Below the pieces are notes generated by a model. That model was not told where the DNA came from, did no database searches, and saw only the letters and a list, made by a program, of their open reading frames with translations. From positions 1 to 64,000 of the forward strand of contig JALHPV010000003.1 of assembly GCA_022842285.1 (NCBI GenBank): 64,000 nucleotides of DNA, given 5' to 3'. The DNA comes from Kofleriaceae bacterium (GTDB taxonomy: Bacteria; Myxococcota_A; Polyangia; Haliangiales; Haliangiaceae). Both the position numbers and the translations under genes were made by a program. Shown in pieces: positions 1 through 10,594 of the stretch (positions within the stretch are counted from its first letter, which is position 1; each line of letters starts with the position of its first letter).

Positions 1-79
1 AGAGGCGGGACGCGCGAGGTTCAGCCGGGGACGACAGCTACCGCGCTCTGATTCCCGGCTCCGTACGTGTTCCAGAGTC

Positions 80-107
80 TCAACGCCAAGACGCCATAGA
101 CGCCAAG
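80..107 (+). repeat. Left arm of a perfect 28-bp inverted repeat around the GxxExxY gene
   Basis: This arm is identical, in inverted orientation, to 529-556. It is built from three 9-base periods with the core ACGCCAAG / ACGCCATAG / ACGCCAAG. Similarity continues imperfectly inward for about 15 bases (TTTCGGATCAGA here against TTTCGAACCCAGA in the other arm). It lies just beyond the 3' end of the minus-strand gene at 121-588. Nothing else is recognisable in positions 1-79. Confidence 0.85.
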
Positions 108-120
108 AAGAAGTTTCGGA

Positions 121-588
121 TCAGAGGGTCGTGCTCACGCGCGAGTTGATCACGCGGCGTAGCCCCTGCATGAGAACGGGCACGTTGAAGTTGATCAGGA
201 GACCGAGGTGGAGTGACGCGGCGCGCAGGTACGACAAGAGCTGGGCACCATGAATCGCCGCGAGCTGCTGGACTGACTTGAGCTCGACGATCAGATCATC
301 CTCGACCAGGAGGTCGAGTTGACCACCGGGAAGGCGGTGTCCTTTGTAAGCCAGGGGGAGCGGCACCTGGCGTTCGACTTTGAGCCGTCTGAGCTCGAGC
401 TCGATCGTCATCGCTTGTTCGTAAACGCTCTCGTGATACCCGGGCCCAAGGTGGCGGTGCACCTCGATCGCTGCTCCGATGACGGAGTACGCCACTCGGT
501 CGAGGGTGGTTCTGGGTTCGAAAATTTCCTTGGCGTCTATGGCGTCTTGGCGTTGAAGCTCCGGGCTCTTGGAACGCGGTGAAGTCAT
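121..588 (-). CDS. GxxExxY family protein
   Basis: This 155-residue protein belongs to the GxxExxY family, a small alpha/beta fold of unknown biochemical role that resembles PD-(D/E)XK nucleases. The naming motif is visible as G-Y-H-E-S-V-Y after the typical IGAAIEVHRHLGPG stretch. The conserved DLLVEDDLIVELKS segment follows and carries the acidic and Lys residues of a nuclease-like core. The ATG at 588 was chosen because the open frame upstream of it is low-complexity Arg/Pro shadow sequence. The first 27 residues lie outside the usual family core and are partly encoded by the right arm of an inverted repeat (529-556); the left arm lies just past the stop codon. That arrangement suggests a mobile or captured cassette. 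The family call is firm; the function is unknown. Confidence 0.82.
   Translation of the reverse strand: MTSPRSKSPELQRQDAIDAKEIFEPRTTLDRVAYSVIGAAIEVHRHLGPGYHESVYEQAMTIELELRRLKVERQVPLPLAYKGHRLPGGQLDLLVEDDLIVELKSVQQLAAIHGAQLLSYLRAASLHLGLLINFNVPVLMQGLRRVINSRVSTTL
529..556 (-). repeat. Right arm of the inverted repeat, inside the 5' coding region
   Basis: This is a perfect 28-base inverted match to 80-107. On the coding (minus) strand it encodes residues around LQRQDAIDAKE of the GxxExxY protein, so the repeat has been translated as an N-terminal extension. A repeat arm inside coding sequence, paired with another just past the stop, frames the gene as a unit of about 480 bp. Confidence 0.85.
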
Positions 589-623
589 CACGCCGGCCCT
601 CGGCCGCGACCCGAACGAGTTGC

Positions 624-1405
624 TCAAAAAGGCAGCTTGGAATCGAGCCAGTCGGAGGCTCGCTTCGCCACGAGGTCGGTCGCGAGGCGCTTTGCCCAGG
701 CCACGAGGGCTTCGAGCTCGGCCTTGGCGTCGGCGCTGGCGTCGGCGACGGGGAGCGTGACGGGGAGGCTGATGGGCGTCGAGCCGAAGAGGCTGCCCGA
801 CGCGGAGAGCATGCCGCCGGCGTAGGAGAGCTGGATCTTCACGCTCGCGGGGAGCTCGATGGTCATGGCCAGCGTCTCGAGGGAGAAGAGCCACGAGAGG
901 GGCGACTTGAAGGTCGTCGGTCCAGCCGTGACCGACTCGATGTGCAGCGTGATCGCATCGAGGCCCGGCATGATCGCGCTCGGGGCGAGGGAGAAGCGCG
1001 CATCGTGGATGACCACGCGCGAGACGTGGAGGGGCGTGCGGCGCGGACGCGCGATGCGGAAGAGCTGGAGCGTCGAAGCTTCCATGCGCACCCCGGAGAT
1101 CGCGAGCTCGCTGCAGGCCCGATCGAACAGGGCGAAGCCGAGGGGCGCCAGATCGCAGTGGATGCGCGCCACGTCCAGGGTGAGCGAGCCGACGACGTCC
1201 GAGCGCCGGACCGCGAGCTTCTCGAGGGTCAGGTGGCCACGCACGAGCGCGAGATCGGCATCGCCGACCGTGGCCTGGGCCGCCAGCGCTTCGCCCAGGC
1301 GCGACGCGACGCGGTCACGCGAACCGCGGCCGAGCGCGAAGCCCAGCACTACCAGGACGGCGAGCCAGAGCCCGACGAGGACGCCCAGCGCGGTGGCTAG
1401 CTTCT

Positions 1406-1409
<4 letters not shown>
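624..1409 (-). CDS. Membrane-anchored protein, AsmA-like fold suspected
   Basis: This 261-residue protein has one N-terminal membrane segment (about residues 4-27, [20 protein letters not shown]) followed by a periplasmic region. Alternating hydrophobic beta-like strands such as [26 protein letters not shown] and [15 protein letters not shown] resemble the repeating strands of AsmA/DUF748 proteins, which act at the envelope in lipid or outer-membrane homeostasis. The start is a TTG at 1409 that overlaps the TGA stop of the topoisomerase B subunit gene (TTGA), so it is probably translated by coupling to that gene. No ATG or GTG gives a reasonable alternative. The anchor and coupling are seen directly; the AsmA assignment is inference from the strand pattern. 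Confidence 0.7.
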
Positions 1410-3343
<1,934 letters not shown>

Positions 3344-3345
3344 GT

Positions 3346-5733
3346 TCAATTAACTCCCTGTCCGCCCTCGGCGTTCGCGAGCGGCTGGATCTTGACGGGC
3401 TGCTTCACGGCCACGAGCGTGGTGCGCTTCACGACCTGGTGGCCCTTGCCGCCGCGCGTGTCGGTCTTCTTCGGGTCGACGGTCTCGGAGTAGTCCTTGC
3501 CACTCTTCTCCGTCTGGAGCTCGAGCTTCGTGCCCTTGCCGCCCGCGACGAAGCCGATGACGAGGTCGTCGTCGGCAGTCTTGATCACGGTGATGCCGCG
3601 ACCCGGGCCCTCGAGCTTGCTGATCTCCTCCGCCTTCACGTGGAGGATGTGCGCGTCGCGCGTGGCCACGATGACGACGTCGGTGTCATTGCACGGCATG
3701 ACGCCCAGCACCTCGTCGCCCTCCTGGGGCTTCGCGAAGCGTCGACCCGCCTTCGTGGTCAGCTCGGTGTGGCTCGCCATCGCGAACCGCAAGCCGAACC
3801 CGCGCTTCGTGATCGCGAGGAGGTTCGGCGGCACCAGCGCGCGCGGATCGAGCGTCATGGCGGCCACGATCTTCTCGCCGTCGTCGAACTTGAAGTACTT
3901 CTGCGCGGGGTCGCCGTAGCCGGCCGTCGCGGCGATGTCGTTGATCTTGATGACGTAGCCGGAGCCGCGGTTCGTGAAGAAGATCACCTTCTCCTTCGTC
4001 GAGCCCGGCAGGACCGCCATCACCTCGTCGCCCTCGCGGGTACGGGTCTGGTTCGGATCCTTCAATTCGCGGACGCGCTTGATCCAGCCGTCACGCGTGA
4101 CCACGACGTTCGCGTCCTCGTCGACGATGAACGCGTCGGCGTCGAACGTGACCTCTTCGGCGCCACCACCGGTCTTCGTCTTGCGCGGCGTGCCGAGCTC
4201 GATCGCGACCCGGTTCAGGTCGTCCTTGATGACGGTCCAGAGCTTCGACTCGCTGCCGAGGATCGCCTTGATCTTCTTTGCCTCCGCCGCCTTCTCCTTG
4301 AGCTCCTCGCGGATGACGTTGATCTCGAGCTTGGCGAGGCGATAGAGCTTGAGCTCGAGGATCGAGTCCGTCTGGATCTCGTCGAGCTTGAAGCGCTTGA
4401 TGATCTTGCCGGCGGCGTCTTCCTTGCCTTCGCTGGCGCGGATGATCCGGATGACCTCGTCGAGCGCGTCGAAGATCGTGACGTAGCCCTCGAGGATGTG
4501 GATGCGCTCGTTCAGCTTCTTGAGCTGGTACTCGAAGCGGCGCTGCGTGACGATCAGCCGGAAGTCGAGGAAGTACGAGAGGACATCCTTGATGCCCATG
4601 CGCTTCGGCTGCGGGGGCGATCCAGCGGGTGGGCCATCCTCGTTGAGCTCGGCCGGCACCAGGCACGTCATGTTGACGTGGAAGTTCGACTGCAGCGGCG
4701 TGTGCTTGAAGAGATACGCCATCACCAGCTCGGGGTCGGCGTCCTTCTTGATCTCGAGGACGATACGGACGTCGGTCGTCGACTCGTCGCGGATGTCGAG
4801 GAGGTAGGGCAGCTTGCGCGCCACGATCACTTCGGCGATCGCCTCGACGAGAGAGGCCTTCGTCATCGCGTAGGGGATCGACGTGATGACCACGTCGGTG
4901 CCGCCGCGCTTCTTCTCCTCGAGCTTGTACTCGCCGCGCAGACGGATCGTGCCCTGGCCGGATTCGTAGATCTGGCGCAGCTCGACCTTGCTGTTGAGGA
5001 TGAGGCCGCCCGTCGGGAAGTCGGGGCCGTGGACGTGGCTCATCAGGCTGGCGTGCTTGATGTTGCGGTCGTCGGCGAGCGCGATCAGCGCGTTCGTGAT
5101 CTCGCGCAGGTTGTGGGGCGGGATGTTCGTCGCCATGCCGACGGCGATGCCGGTCGAGCCGTTGACGAGCAGGTTCGGGAAGCGCGCCGGCAGGACCTGC
5201 GGCTCCTCGGCGGTGCCGTCGTAGTTCGGGCGCATGTCGACGGTGTCGAACTGCAGCTCGTTGAGGAGCTCCATCGCGGGCGGGGCGAGGCGACACTCCG
5301 TGTAGCGATACGCGGCGGCCTCGTCGCCATCGAGCGATCCGAAGTTTCCGGAGCCGTCGACCATCGGCACGCGGAGCACCCACTCCTGCGCCATGCGCAC
5401 CATCGCGTCGTAGACCGACGAGTCGCCGTGCGGGTGGTACTTACCGAGCACGGTACCGACGACCTTCGCGCTCTTGCGATGCTTCGCATCGGGGCGCAGG
5501 TACTCGTCGTTGATCATCGCGTACAGGATGCGGCGCTGCACGGGCTTCAGGCCGTCGCGGACATCCGGGAGTGCGCGCGAGGTAATGACGGAGAGCGCGT
5601 AGTTCAGGTAGCGGCGCCGCGCCTCGGCTTCGAGAGACGCATCGGACTCGCCGCCCGCCGGCTGATCGCCACCGCCATCGCCGCCACCACCGGACGCTCC
5701 CCCCTTACCTCCAGGGTGCTTTGCCTTCGCCAT
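3346..5733 (-). CDS. parC: DNA topoisomerase IV subunit A (ParC-type)
   Basis: This 795-residue type IIA topoisomerase A subunit cuts and rejoins duplex DNA. The breakage-reunion domain begins [19 protein letters not shown] and contains [13 protein letters not shown], the [12 protein letters not shown] segment and the catalytic Tyr in AAAYRYTE. A coiled-coil tower ([20 protein letters not shown]) follows, then a beta-propeller-like C-terminal domain. About 35 Gly/Lys-rich residues precede the catalytic domain. The C-terminal domain includes DTRGGKGHQ, which resembles the GyrA box (QRRGGRG) and blurs the gyrase/topoisomerase IV distinction. The ATG at 5733 was chosen because upstream in-frame ATGs would run into the divergent gene. 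It forms an operon with the B subunit two bases downstream. Fluoroquinolones would be expected to target both. Confidence 0.88.
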   Translation of the reverse strand: MAKAKHPGGKGGASGGGGDGGGDQPAGGESDASLEAEARRRYLNYALSVITSRALPDVRDGLKPVQRRILYAMINDEYLRPDAKHRKSAKVVGTVLGKYHPHGDSSVYDAMVRMAQEWVLRVPMVDGSGNFGSLDGDEAAAYRYTECRLAPPAMELLNELQFDTVDMRPNYDGTAEEPQVLPARFPNLLVNGSTGIAVGMATNIPPHNLREITNALIALADDRNIKHASLMSHVHGPDFPTGGLILNSKVELRQIYESGQGTIRLRGEYKLEEKKRGGTDVVITSIPYAMTKASLVEAIAEVIVARKLPYLLDIRDESTTDVRIVLEIKKDADPELVMAYLFKHTPLQSNFHVNMTCLVPAELNEDGPPAGSPPQPKRMGIKDVLSYFLDFRLIVTQRRFEYQLKKLNERIHILEGYVTIFDALDEVIRIIRASEGKEDAAGKIIKRFKLDEIQTDSILELKLYRLAKLEINVIREELKEKAAEAKKIKAILGSESKLWTVIKDDLNRVAIELGTPRKTKTGGGAEEVTFDADAFIVDEDANVVVTRDGWIKRVRELKDPNQTRTREGDEVMAVLPGSTKEKVIFFTNRGSGYVIKINDIAATAGYGDPAQKYFKFDDGEKIVAAMTLDPRALVPPNLLAITKRGFGLRFAMASHTELTTKAGRRFAKPQEGDEVLGVMPCNDTDVVIVATRDAHILHVKAEEISKLEGPGRGITVIKTADDDLVIGFVAGGKGTKLELQTEKSGKDYSETVDPKKTDTRGGKGHQVVKRTTLVAVKQPVKIQPLANAEGGQGVN

Positions 5734-5830
5734 CGGGGTCGGACCTTGCCCCGGACCGGGGAAAAGTTCCAGTTGCTCGCGTGCAGGGAGGGGTGGCGCC
5801 ATTTGCTTTGACCGTCCGGAGGCCCGTGAT

Positions 5831-7204
5831 ATGGCTGGCCTTCCTAGGGCCATCCTCATGAGGCGAAAGACCGCGCGCAAGAAAAGCGCCCACACCGGCT
5901 CCCTCACGCTGGGAGGAGCGCCCGCCAAGCGAGGCGGCTGGCTCGTCGCGGCCGTGCTCGGCGTGCTGGTGGTGGTGAACCTCTACGTCTTTGTCTGGGA
6001 CAAGAAGACGTCGGTCGCCGCGATCAAGCAGCAGGCCGAGGCCGTCACCGCCGACGACCTGATGCCCGCCGCCGCCCTGCCTGCGGCCCCGCTCACTCCT
6101 GCCCCGGATGCGTCCGCGGCTCCCGTCGGTCCGCCCGGCGTCGTCGAGGACAAGGTCGGCAAGTCGGACACGCTCGGGCGCCTCCTGAAGCGCAGCGGCC
6201 TCACCGCCGCCGAGACCGACGAGGTCATTCGCTCGCTGACCGGCGTCCTCGACTTCCGCACCATCCGCGTCGGCCAGACCTACCGGATCGAGCGTGGTCC
6301 CGATGGCCGGGTCGCGAAGTTCAAGCTGGTCGTCAGCAAGACCCTCACCGTCCGCGCCGAGCGCGATGCGGGGGGCGTGCTCGTGGGGATCGCCGACGCG
6401 ATGGCCACGCGCGTCGAGACCGTGGCCATTGGCGGCAAGATCGACTCCTCGCTCTACGCCGCCATCAAGAAGGCCGGCGAGCAGGGTCCGCTGGTCGACT
6501 TCTTCGTCGACGTCTTCGCCTACGACCTCGACTTCAACAACGACACGCACGACGGCGACACGTTCAAGATCGTCGTCGAAAAGGAGCTCGGGGATTCGAA
6601 CCAGCTCCTCAAGTACAAGCGGATCCTCGCCGCGCAGTACGTCGGCAAGGCGGGCACCTTCAAGACCTACTACTTCGACGGCGGCTACTACACGGAGAAC
6701 GGCGAGAACGCCGAGAAGACACTCCTGAAGACGCCGCTCAAGTTCTTCCGCGTCTCGTCGAAGTTCGACCGCAACCGTATGCACCCGGTCCTCCACACCA
6801 CGCGCGCGCATCTCGGCGTCGACTACGCGGCCCCGACGGGCACGCCGGTGTGGGCGGCCGCGAACGGCACCATCGTCCACCGCGCGCCCTCGGGCGGCGC
6901 CGGCAACCTCGTGCGCATCAAGCACGATGGCGGCATCGAGACGCAGTACATGCACCTCTCGAAGTTCGCGAAGGGTCAGAACGTCGGCGACAAGGTCGCG
7001 GCGAAGACCGTCATCGGCTACGTCGGCACCACCGGCCTCTCGACGGGCCCGCACCTTCACTTCGGCGTGAAGCAGAACGGCTCGTACATCGATCCGTCGA
7101 AGCTCGCTCCCATTCGCGGCAAGAAGCTGCCCGCGAAGCAGCTGGGTACGTTCAAGGCCGAGGTCCAGCGCCTCGACGGCCTCATGAACGACGTCGCCCT
7201 GTAG
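5831..7204 (+). CDS. Membrane-anchored M23 family endopeptidase
   Basis: This 457-residue protein probably cleaves peptide cross-links in peptidoglycan, or activates an amidase. It has a cytoplasmic basic N-terminus, one membrane segment (about 37-56), an Ala/Pro linker, a LysM/Csd3-like region (about 108-190, [14 protein letters not shown], then a second similar subdomain), and a C-terminal M23 domain. The zinc ligands are visible as H327 and D331 in HLGVD and H410 in GPHLHFG; H375 and H408 are the other conserved active-site His residues. All catalytic residues are present, so it should be active. GGAGG lies eight bases before the ATG at 5831. It is divergent from parC, with about 97 bp of shared upstream DNA. 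Confidence 0.88.
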   Translation: MAGLPRAILMRRKTARKKSAHTGSLTLGGAPAKRGGWLVAAVLGVLVVVNLYVFVWDKKTSVAAIKQQAEAVTADDLMPAAALPAAPLTPAPDASAAPVGPPGVVEDKVGKSDTLGRLLKRSGLTAAETDEVIRSLTGVLDFRTIRVGQTYRIERGPDGRVAKFKLVVSKTLTVRAERDAGGVLVGIADAMATRVETVAIGGKIDSSLYAAIKKAGEQGPLVDFFVDVFAYDLDFNNDTHDGDTFKIVVEKELGDSNQLLKYKRILAAQYVGKAGTFKTYYFDGGYYTENGENAEKTLLKTPLKFFRVSSKFDRNRMHPVLHTTRAHLGVDYAAPTGTPVWAAANGTIVHRAPSGGAGNLVRIKHDGGIETQYMHLSKFAKGQNVGDKVAAKTVIGYVGTTGLSTGPHLHFGVKQNGSYIDPSKLAPIRGKKLPAKQLGTFKAEVQRLDGLMNDVAL

Positions 7205-7247
7205 GAACACGCCGTTCCAGGGGCCTGCCCCGTCCTCGGTTGATCTC

Positions 7248-7263
7248 ATCCGTTATAACGGAT
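7248..7263. promoter_or_regulatory. 16-bp perfect palindrome before the carbonic anhydrase gene
   Basis: ATCCGTTATAACGGAT is a perfect palindrome in otherwise GC-rich DNA, ending 11 bases before the ATG at 7275. Its centre, TTATAA, could overlap a -10 element. It is the size of a dimeric repressor site and is likely an operator, or less likely an RNA hairpin. No regulator gene lies next to it. Confidence 0.5.
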
Positions 7264-7274
7264 AGATTGCTGCC

Positions 7275-7853
7275 ATGACGAAACTCCGCGACGAGGTCCT
7301 CCAGGCGAACGCACGCTACGCCGAACAGTTCGGTGACAAGGGCAAGCTGGCCCTGCCGCCCGCACGTGGGTTCGCGATCCTCACCTGCATGGATGCGCGC
7401 CTCGACCCGGCCAAAGTGGCCGGGCTCGCGGAGGGCGATGCCCACGTGATCCGGAACGCCGGGGGCCGCGCGAGCGACGACGCGATCCGCTCGCTCGTCA
7501 TCTCGTACAAGCTGCTCGGCACGAAGGAGTGGTTCGTCATCCACCACACCAACTGCGGCATGGAGCTGTTCACGGACGAGGTCATCCGTGACTTGCTCGC
7601 CCAGAGCCTGTCCACGGCGTCGTTCGACGGCACGACGTGGAGCGACCCGGGCGGGGGCGGGTCACGCGCCGGAGAGTTCATCGACTTCTTGACGATCAAG
7701 AACCTCGCCGAGAGCGTGGCGACCGACGTGGAACGGATCAAGACGCACCCGCTCGTGCCGAAGAATATTCCCGTGCACGGCTACATCTACGACGTCACCA
7801 CGGGGCGCCTGATCGAGGTCCCCGAGGCGACCAAGCTCGGCCGCGTCGCCTGA
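7275..7853 (+). CDS. Beta-class carbonic anhydrase
   Basis: This 192-residue enzyme interconverts CO2 and bicarbonate and is probably cytoplasmic. The zinc ligands of the beta class are visible as C38 in TCMDAR and H91 and C94 in HHTNCGM; the catalytic Asp-Arg pair is D40/R42. The INRAGGR-like region appears as [17 protein letters not shown]. The length fits the shorter bacterial beta enzymes (also called the clade D or mycobacterial Rv1284-like type). The ribosome site is weak. Its most striking feature is the perfect palindrome at 7248-7263 just upstream, which suggests dedicated regulation. It appears to be monocistronic. Confidence 0.9.
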   Translation: MTKLRDEVLQANARYAEQFGDKGKLALPPARGFAILTCMDARLDPAKVAGLAEGDAHVIRNAGGRASDDAIRSLVISYKLLGTKEWFVIHHTNCGMELFTDEVIRDLLAQSLSTASFDGTTWSDPGGGGSRAGEFIDFLTIKNLAESVATDVERIKTHPLVPKNIPVHGYIYDVTTGRLIEVPEATKLGRVA

Positions 7854-7936
7854 GGCCCCAATTGGCCGCCCGATCGACGGTGTGAGGGAGACCGACGTTC
7901 CTTGCCGAGGCCGTGCGATGGGGTCACACTCGAGAG

Positions 7937-8362
7937 GTGACCAAGCTCCTCGTCGGGATTCTGAAGGGACTGGTTGTAGGCGGGGCGCTGGGCTACGGCG
8001 CGTACGCGCTGGGGAACGCGGCGCACTTCTACAATCCCTGGCTCACGTTCGGCGTGATCGGAGCGGTGATCGGTCTGGTGGTGGGGCGGCCGATCTGGTC
8101 GCTCATCAAGGACAAGGACCAGACGAACTGGATCGCCGTGATCAAGGCCGCGTTCGGATTCGGCATCGGCTGCGGCCTCTATGCGCTGGTCGCCAAGGTC
8201 TGGTCGCCCTCTGCATGGGTGATCGCCGGCTTTGGCGATGTCTTCAGTCACCCCGCCTCCGTCGGTGGCGCGATCGGCGCGGTTTATGGCGGCTTCGTCG
8301 AGCTGGATGACGCGATCGGTGATCCGCCCAAGCAGAAGACGCTTCCCGCGAAGAAGGGTTGA
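7937..8362 (+). CDS. Small integral membrane protein of unknown function
   Basis: This 141-residue protein has three or four hydrophobic segments (KLLVGILKGLVVGGALGYGAYALG, LTFGVIGAVIGLVVGRPIW, VIKAAFGFGIGCGLYALVA, PASVGGAIGAVYGGF). It is rich in Gly-x-x-Gly spacing typical of packed helices, and ends in a Lys-rich tail (PPKQKTLPAKKG). I do not recognise a family. The start is uncertain. GTG at 7937 puts the first hydrophobic helix at the N-terminus; GTG at 7913 would add eight polar residues. Neither has a good ribosome site. It sits between the carbonic anhydrase and lipoprotein genes on the same strand. Confidence 0.65.
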   Translation: MTKLLVGILKGLVVGGALGYGAYALGNAAHFYNPWLTFGVIGAVIGLVVGRPIWSLIKDKDQTNWIAVIKAAFGFGIGCGLYALVAKVWSPSAWVIAGFGDVFSHPASVGGAIGAVYGGFVELDDAIGDPPKQKTLPAKKG

Positions 8363-8380
8363 AACTAAGCTGCGCGCACG

Positions 8381-10435
8381 ATGCGCGCCGTAGTTTTTGC
8401 TCTGCTCATTCTCGTCGCTGCGTGTGGTGACGATATCCGCGCCTCCATCACTGTCGTGACGCCCGACGAGTTCTCGTACGCGCTGACAGAGATGGCGACG
8501 TACACGAGTGACGACATCCGGGTGGTGTCGTCAGCGCCCGTGAACGAGGGCTGGCGGATCGAGGTCATCAAGGAGACGTTGCCGCTCGAGGGCTATCGGC
8601 TCGAGGGCCATCCCGACGGGGTGCGCGTGTTCGCCGGCGATCCGCTCGGCGCGCAGTTCGGAACCGCGGCGGCCTTCGAGTCGCTCGGGTACCGGTTCCG
8701 GCATCCGCTCGCGCCGTACATTCCGTCACGCCCCGTACTCACGCAGCCGGATGCGCGCATCCATCGGCCGGAGATCCGCGTCCGCGGGTTCCAGTACCAC
8801 ACGCTCCATCCGATGGAGTCGTTCTTCGCGTTCTGGGAACCGTCCGCGCAGCACCTCTACGAGGCGAAGCGGATGATCGACTGGACGGTCAAGAACAAGG
8901 GCAACTTCGTCCAGTGGGTGGCGCTCGACGACATCGTCACGCAGCCCATCGACCATCCGGCGTGGAAGGCGCACACGAAGGCGATCATCGACTACGCGCA
9001 CTCGCGCGGCGTGCGGGTCGGCCTGAACATCCAGCTGTTCGGACTCAGCAACCTGCAGCAGGCGTTCGATCTCGTCGACGACCTGCCGGCCGCGCCGATT
9101 CCGCCGGAGACGTTCCTGCCCGGCGGCCCGGTCGATCAGCAGATCCGCGCCCGCCTACCGCTCATCACGGACGGGCTGCCGTTCGACGTGTACGACCTCT
9201 CCTTCGGCGAGTTCTTCAACGCCGATCAGGAGGCGTTTATCGAGTCCGTGGATCTCGTGAAGGCTGCGCTCGACGACCTGGCGCCGACGTCCGAGATGCA
9301 CGCGTTCATTCACGTCGGGGCCTCGCAGGAGGTCACGTACATGGGCGAGACCCTCCTCTACTACTTCCTCGTGAAGTTCGCGAACCCCGCGATCATCCAC
9401 GATGTTCACTCGGTGATGTTCTACACGCTGTTCGACACGGCGAGCGGCGCGTACCACGCGGACAACTTCTTCAAGCACCGCGACTACCTCATCGAGCAGA
9501 CGTGCCTCGACAAGAAGCCGGCGTACGTACCGGAGACGTCGTACTGGGTCGCCTTCGACAACTCGGTCCCGATGTTCATGCCGATCTACGTGCACAACCG
9601 CTGGTACGACCTGCAGCAGATCAAGGAGCAGACCGGCGCGCGCTGCGGCAAGAACCTCGACAACCACACTCTCTTCACCACCGGGTGGGAGTGGGGTTAC
9701 TGGCTGCACGACACGACGGCGCTGCGCGCGAGCTACGAGCTGCCCGCGGACTCGGATCAGCTCCTCACCGAGGAGCTGGGCCCGGACCTCGCGCCCGCGA
9801 AGGATGCGATCCTCGAGCTCGCGCTCACGCAGCGGCAGTATCTGCACGAGGGCAACCTGCAGGCGTACATGCAGGGGCGCGATGGCGTGATCGACATCGG
9901 CGACCAGCTCGGCATCGTGTCGCAGCCGGACCGCGTGACGTTCGAAGATCTCGCGGATGGCGCGGATGCGGCCGCGCTGGAGCGCGACGTCCTCACGCCG
10001 CTCGCCGCGTACATCGAGAAGCTCCGCATGCTGAACGCGATGATCGAGGGCGCCCCGCTCGATGACTCGCGCTGGACCCGCGAGCTGCGCGACGGCTTCG
10101 CGATCGACCTCACCCGCGCCGAGTTCGTACACACGAACTACTCCGCGATGCTGGCGCACCTCCGCGGTGACGCAGCCGCGGCCGCGTCGCACTACGCCGA
10201 GGCCGCCAAGCTCATCGACGAGGGCCAGGCGATCGTCACGCGTCGCCACGACGACCTGCACGATCCGTTCGGCCGCAACCGCCTCACCCCGCGCGTCAAC
10301 AACGCGACCTTCTACCAGTTCGGCTACCTCTACATGGCCGACACCCTCTGCTACTGGCGCCGCGAGCACATCCAGGTCGGCAACCTGACGGGCCTCGAGG
10401 CCCGCGAGTCGATCGAAGGCGACTGCGCGCTCTAG
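8381..10435 (+). CDS. Lipoprotein with glycoside-hydrolase-like (GH20/GH67-type) architecture
   Basis: This 684-residue exported lipoprotein has a lipobox LVAAC with Cys15. Residues about 30-110 (EGYRLEGHPDGVRVFAGDPLGAQFGTAAAFESLGYRF) resemble the non-catalytic alpha/beta domain that precedes the barrel in GH20 hexosaminidases and GH67 alpha-glucuronidases. A TIM-barrel-like region follows, with acidic residues in YDLSFGEFFNADQEAF and aromatic-rich stretches (TTGWEWGYWLHDT), then a helical C-terminal domain. A role in degrading an extracellular glycan is inferred; the catalytic acid is not certain and the substrate is unknown. No polysaccharide-use genes sit next to it. Confidence 0.7.
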   Translation: MRAVVFALLILVAACGDDIRASITVVTPDEFSYALTEMATYTSDDIRVVSSAPVNEGWRIEVIKETLPLEGYRLEGHPDGVRVFAGDPLGAQFGTAAAFESLGYRFRHPLAPYIPSRPVLTQPDARIHRPEIRVRGFQYHTLHPMESFFAFWEPSAQHLYEAKRMIDWTVKNKGNFVQWVALDDIVTQPIDHPAWKAHTKAIIDYAHSRGVRVGLNIQLFGLSNLQQAFDLVDDLPAAPIPPETFLPGGPVDQQIRARLPLITDGLPFDVYDLSFGEFFNADQEAFIESVDLVKAALDDLAPTSEMHAFIHVGASQEVTYMGETLLYYFLVKFANPAIIHDVHSVMFYTLFDTASGAYHADNFFKHRDYLIEQTCLDKKPAYVPETSYWVAFDNSVPMFMPIYVHNRWYDLQQIKEQTGARCGKNLDNHTLFTTGWEWGYWLHDTTALRASYELPADSDQLLTEELGPDLAPAKDAILELALTQRQYLHEGNLQAYMQGRDGVIDIGDQLGIVSQPDRVTFEDLADGADAAALERDVLTPLAAYIEKLRMLNAMIEGAPLDDSRWTRELRDGFAIDLTRAEFVHTNYSAMLAHLRGDAAAAASHYAEAAKLIDEGQAIVTRRHDDLHDPFGRNRLTPRVNNATFYQFGYLYMADTLCYWRREHIQVGNLTGLEARESIEGDCAL

Positions 10436-10445
10436 CTAGCCAGGC

Positions 10446-10489
10446 GTGGCCGGCCACTCGACTGGCCGGGGTGCGACCTCGGCAGGTCG
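10446..10489. terminator. Hairpin cluster between convergent genes
   Basis: Two inverted repeats lie between converging genes. The first is CCGGCCA-CTCGAC-TGGCCGG (10450-10469), which overlaps the 12-bp palindrome GTGGCCGGCCAC. The second is CGACCT-CGGC-AGGTCG (10474-10489). There is no U-tract. They are plausible transcription-end or RNA-stability structures for the lipoprotein gene to the left. Confidence 0.45.
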
Positions 10490-10594
10490 GGCACTTGGCC
10501 CGGCACGGACCCTGCTCTACCCGCGGCCATGCGCGACGTCCGGCTCTTCGTCCTGGGTCACCTGGCGCTGGTCGCGGTCGCGGTGCTCGGTTCC

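Noticed and set aside
3439-5811. Very long open frame antisense to parC
   Set aside because: It mirrors parC codon use, is rich in Arg/Val/Leu/Asp with no family motif, and arises because high-GC genes rarely contain stops in one antisense frame.
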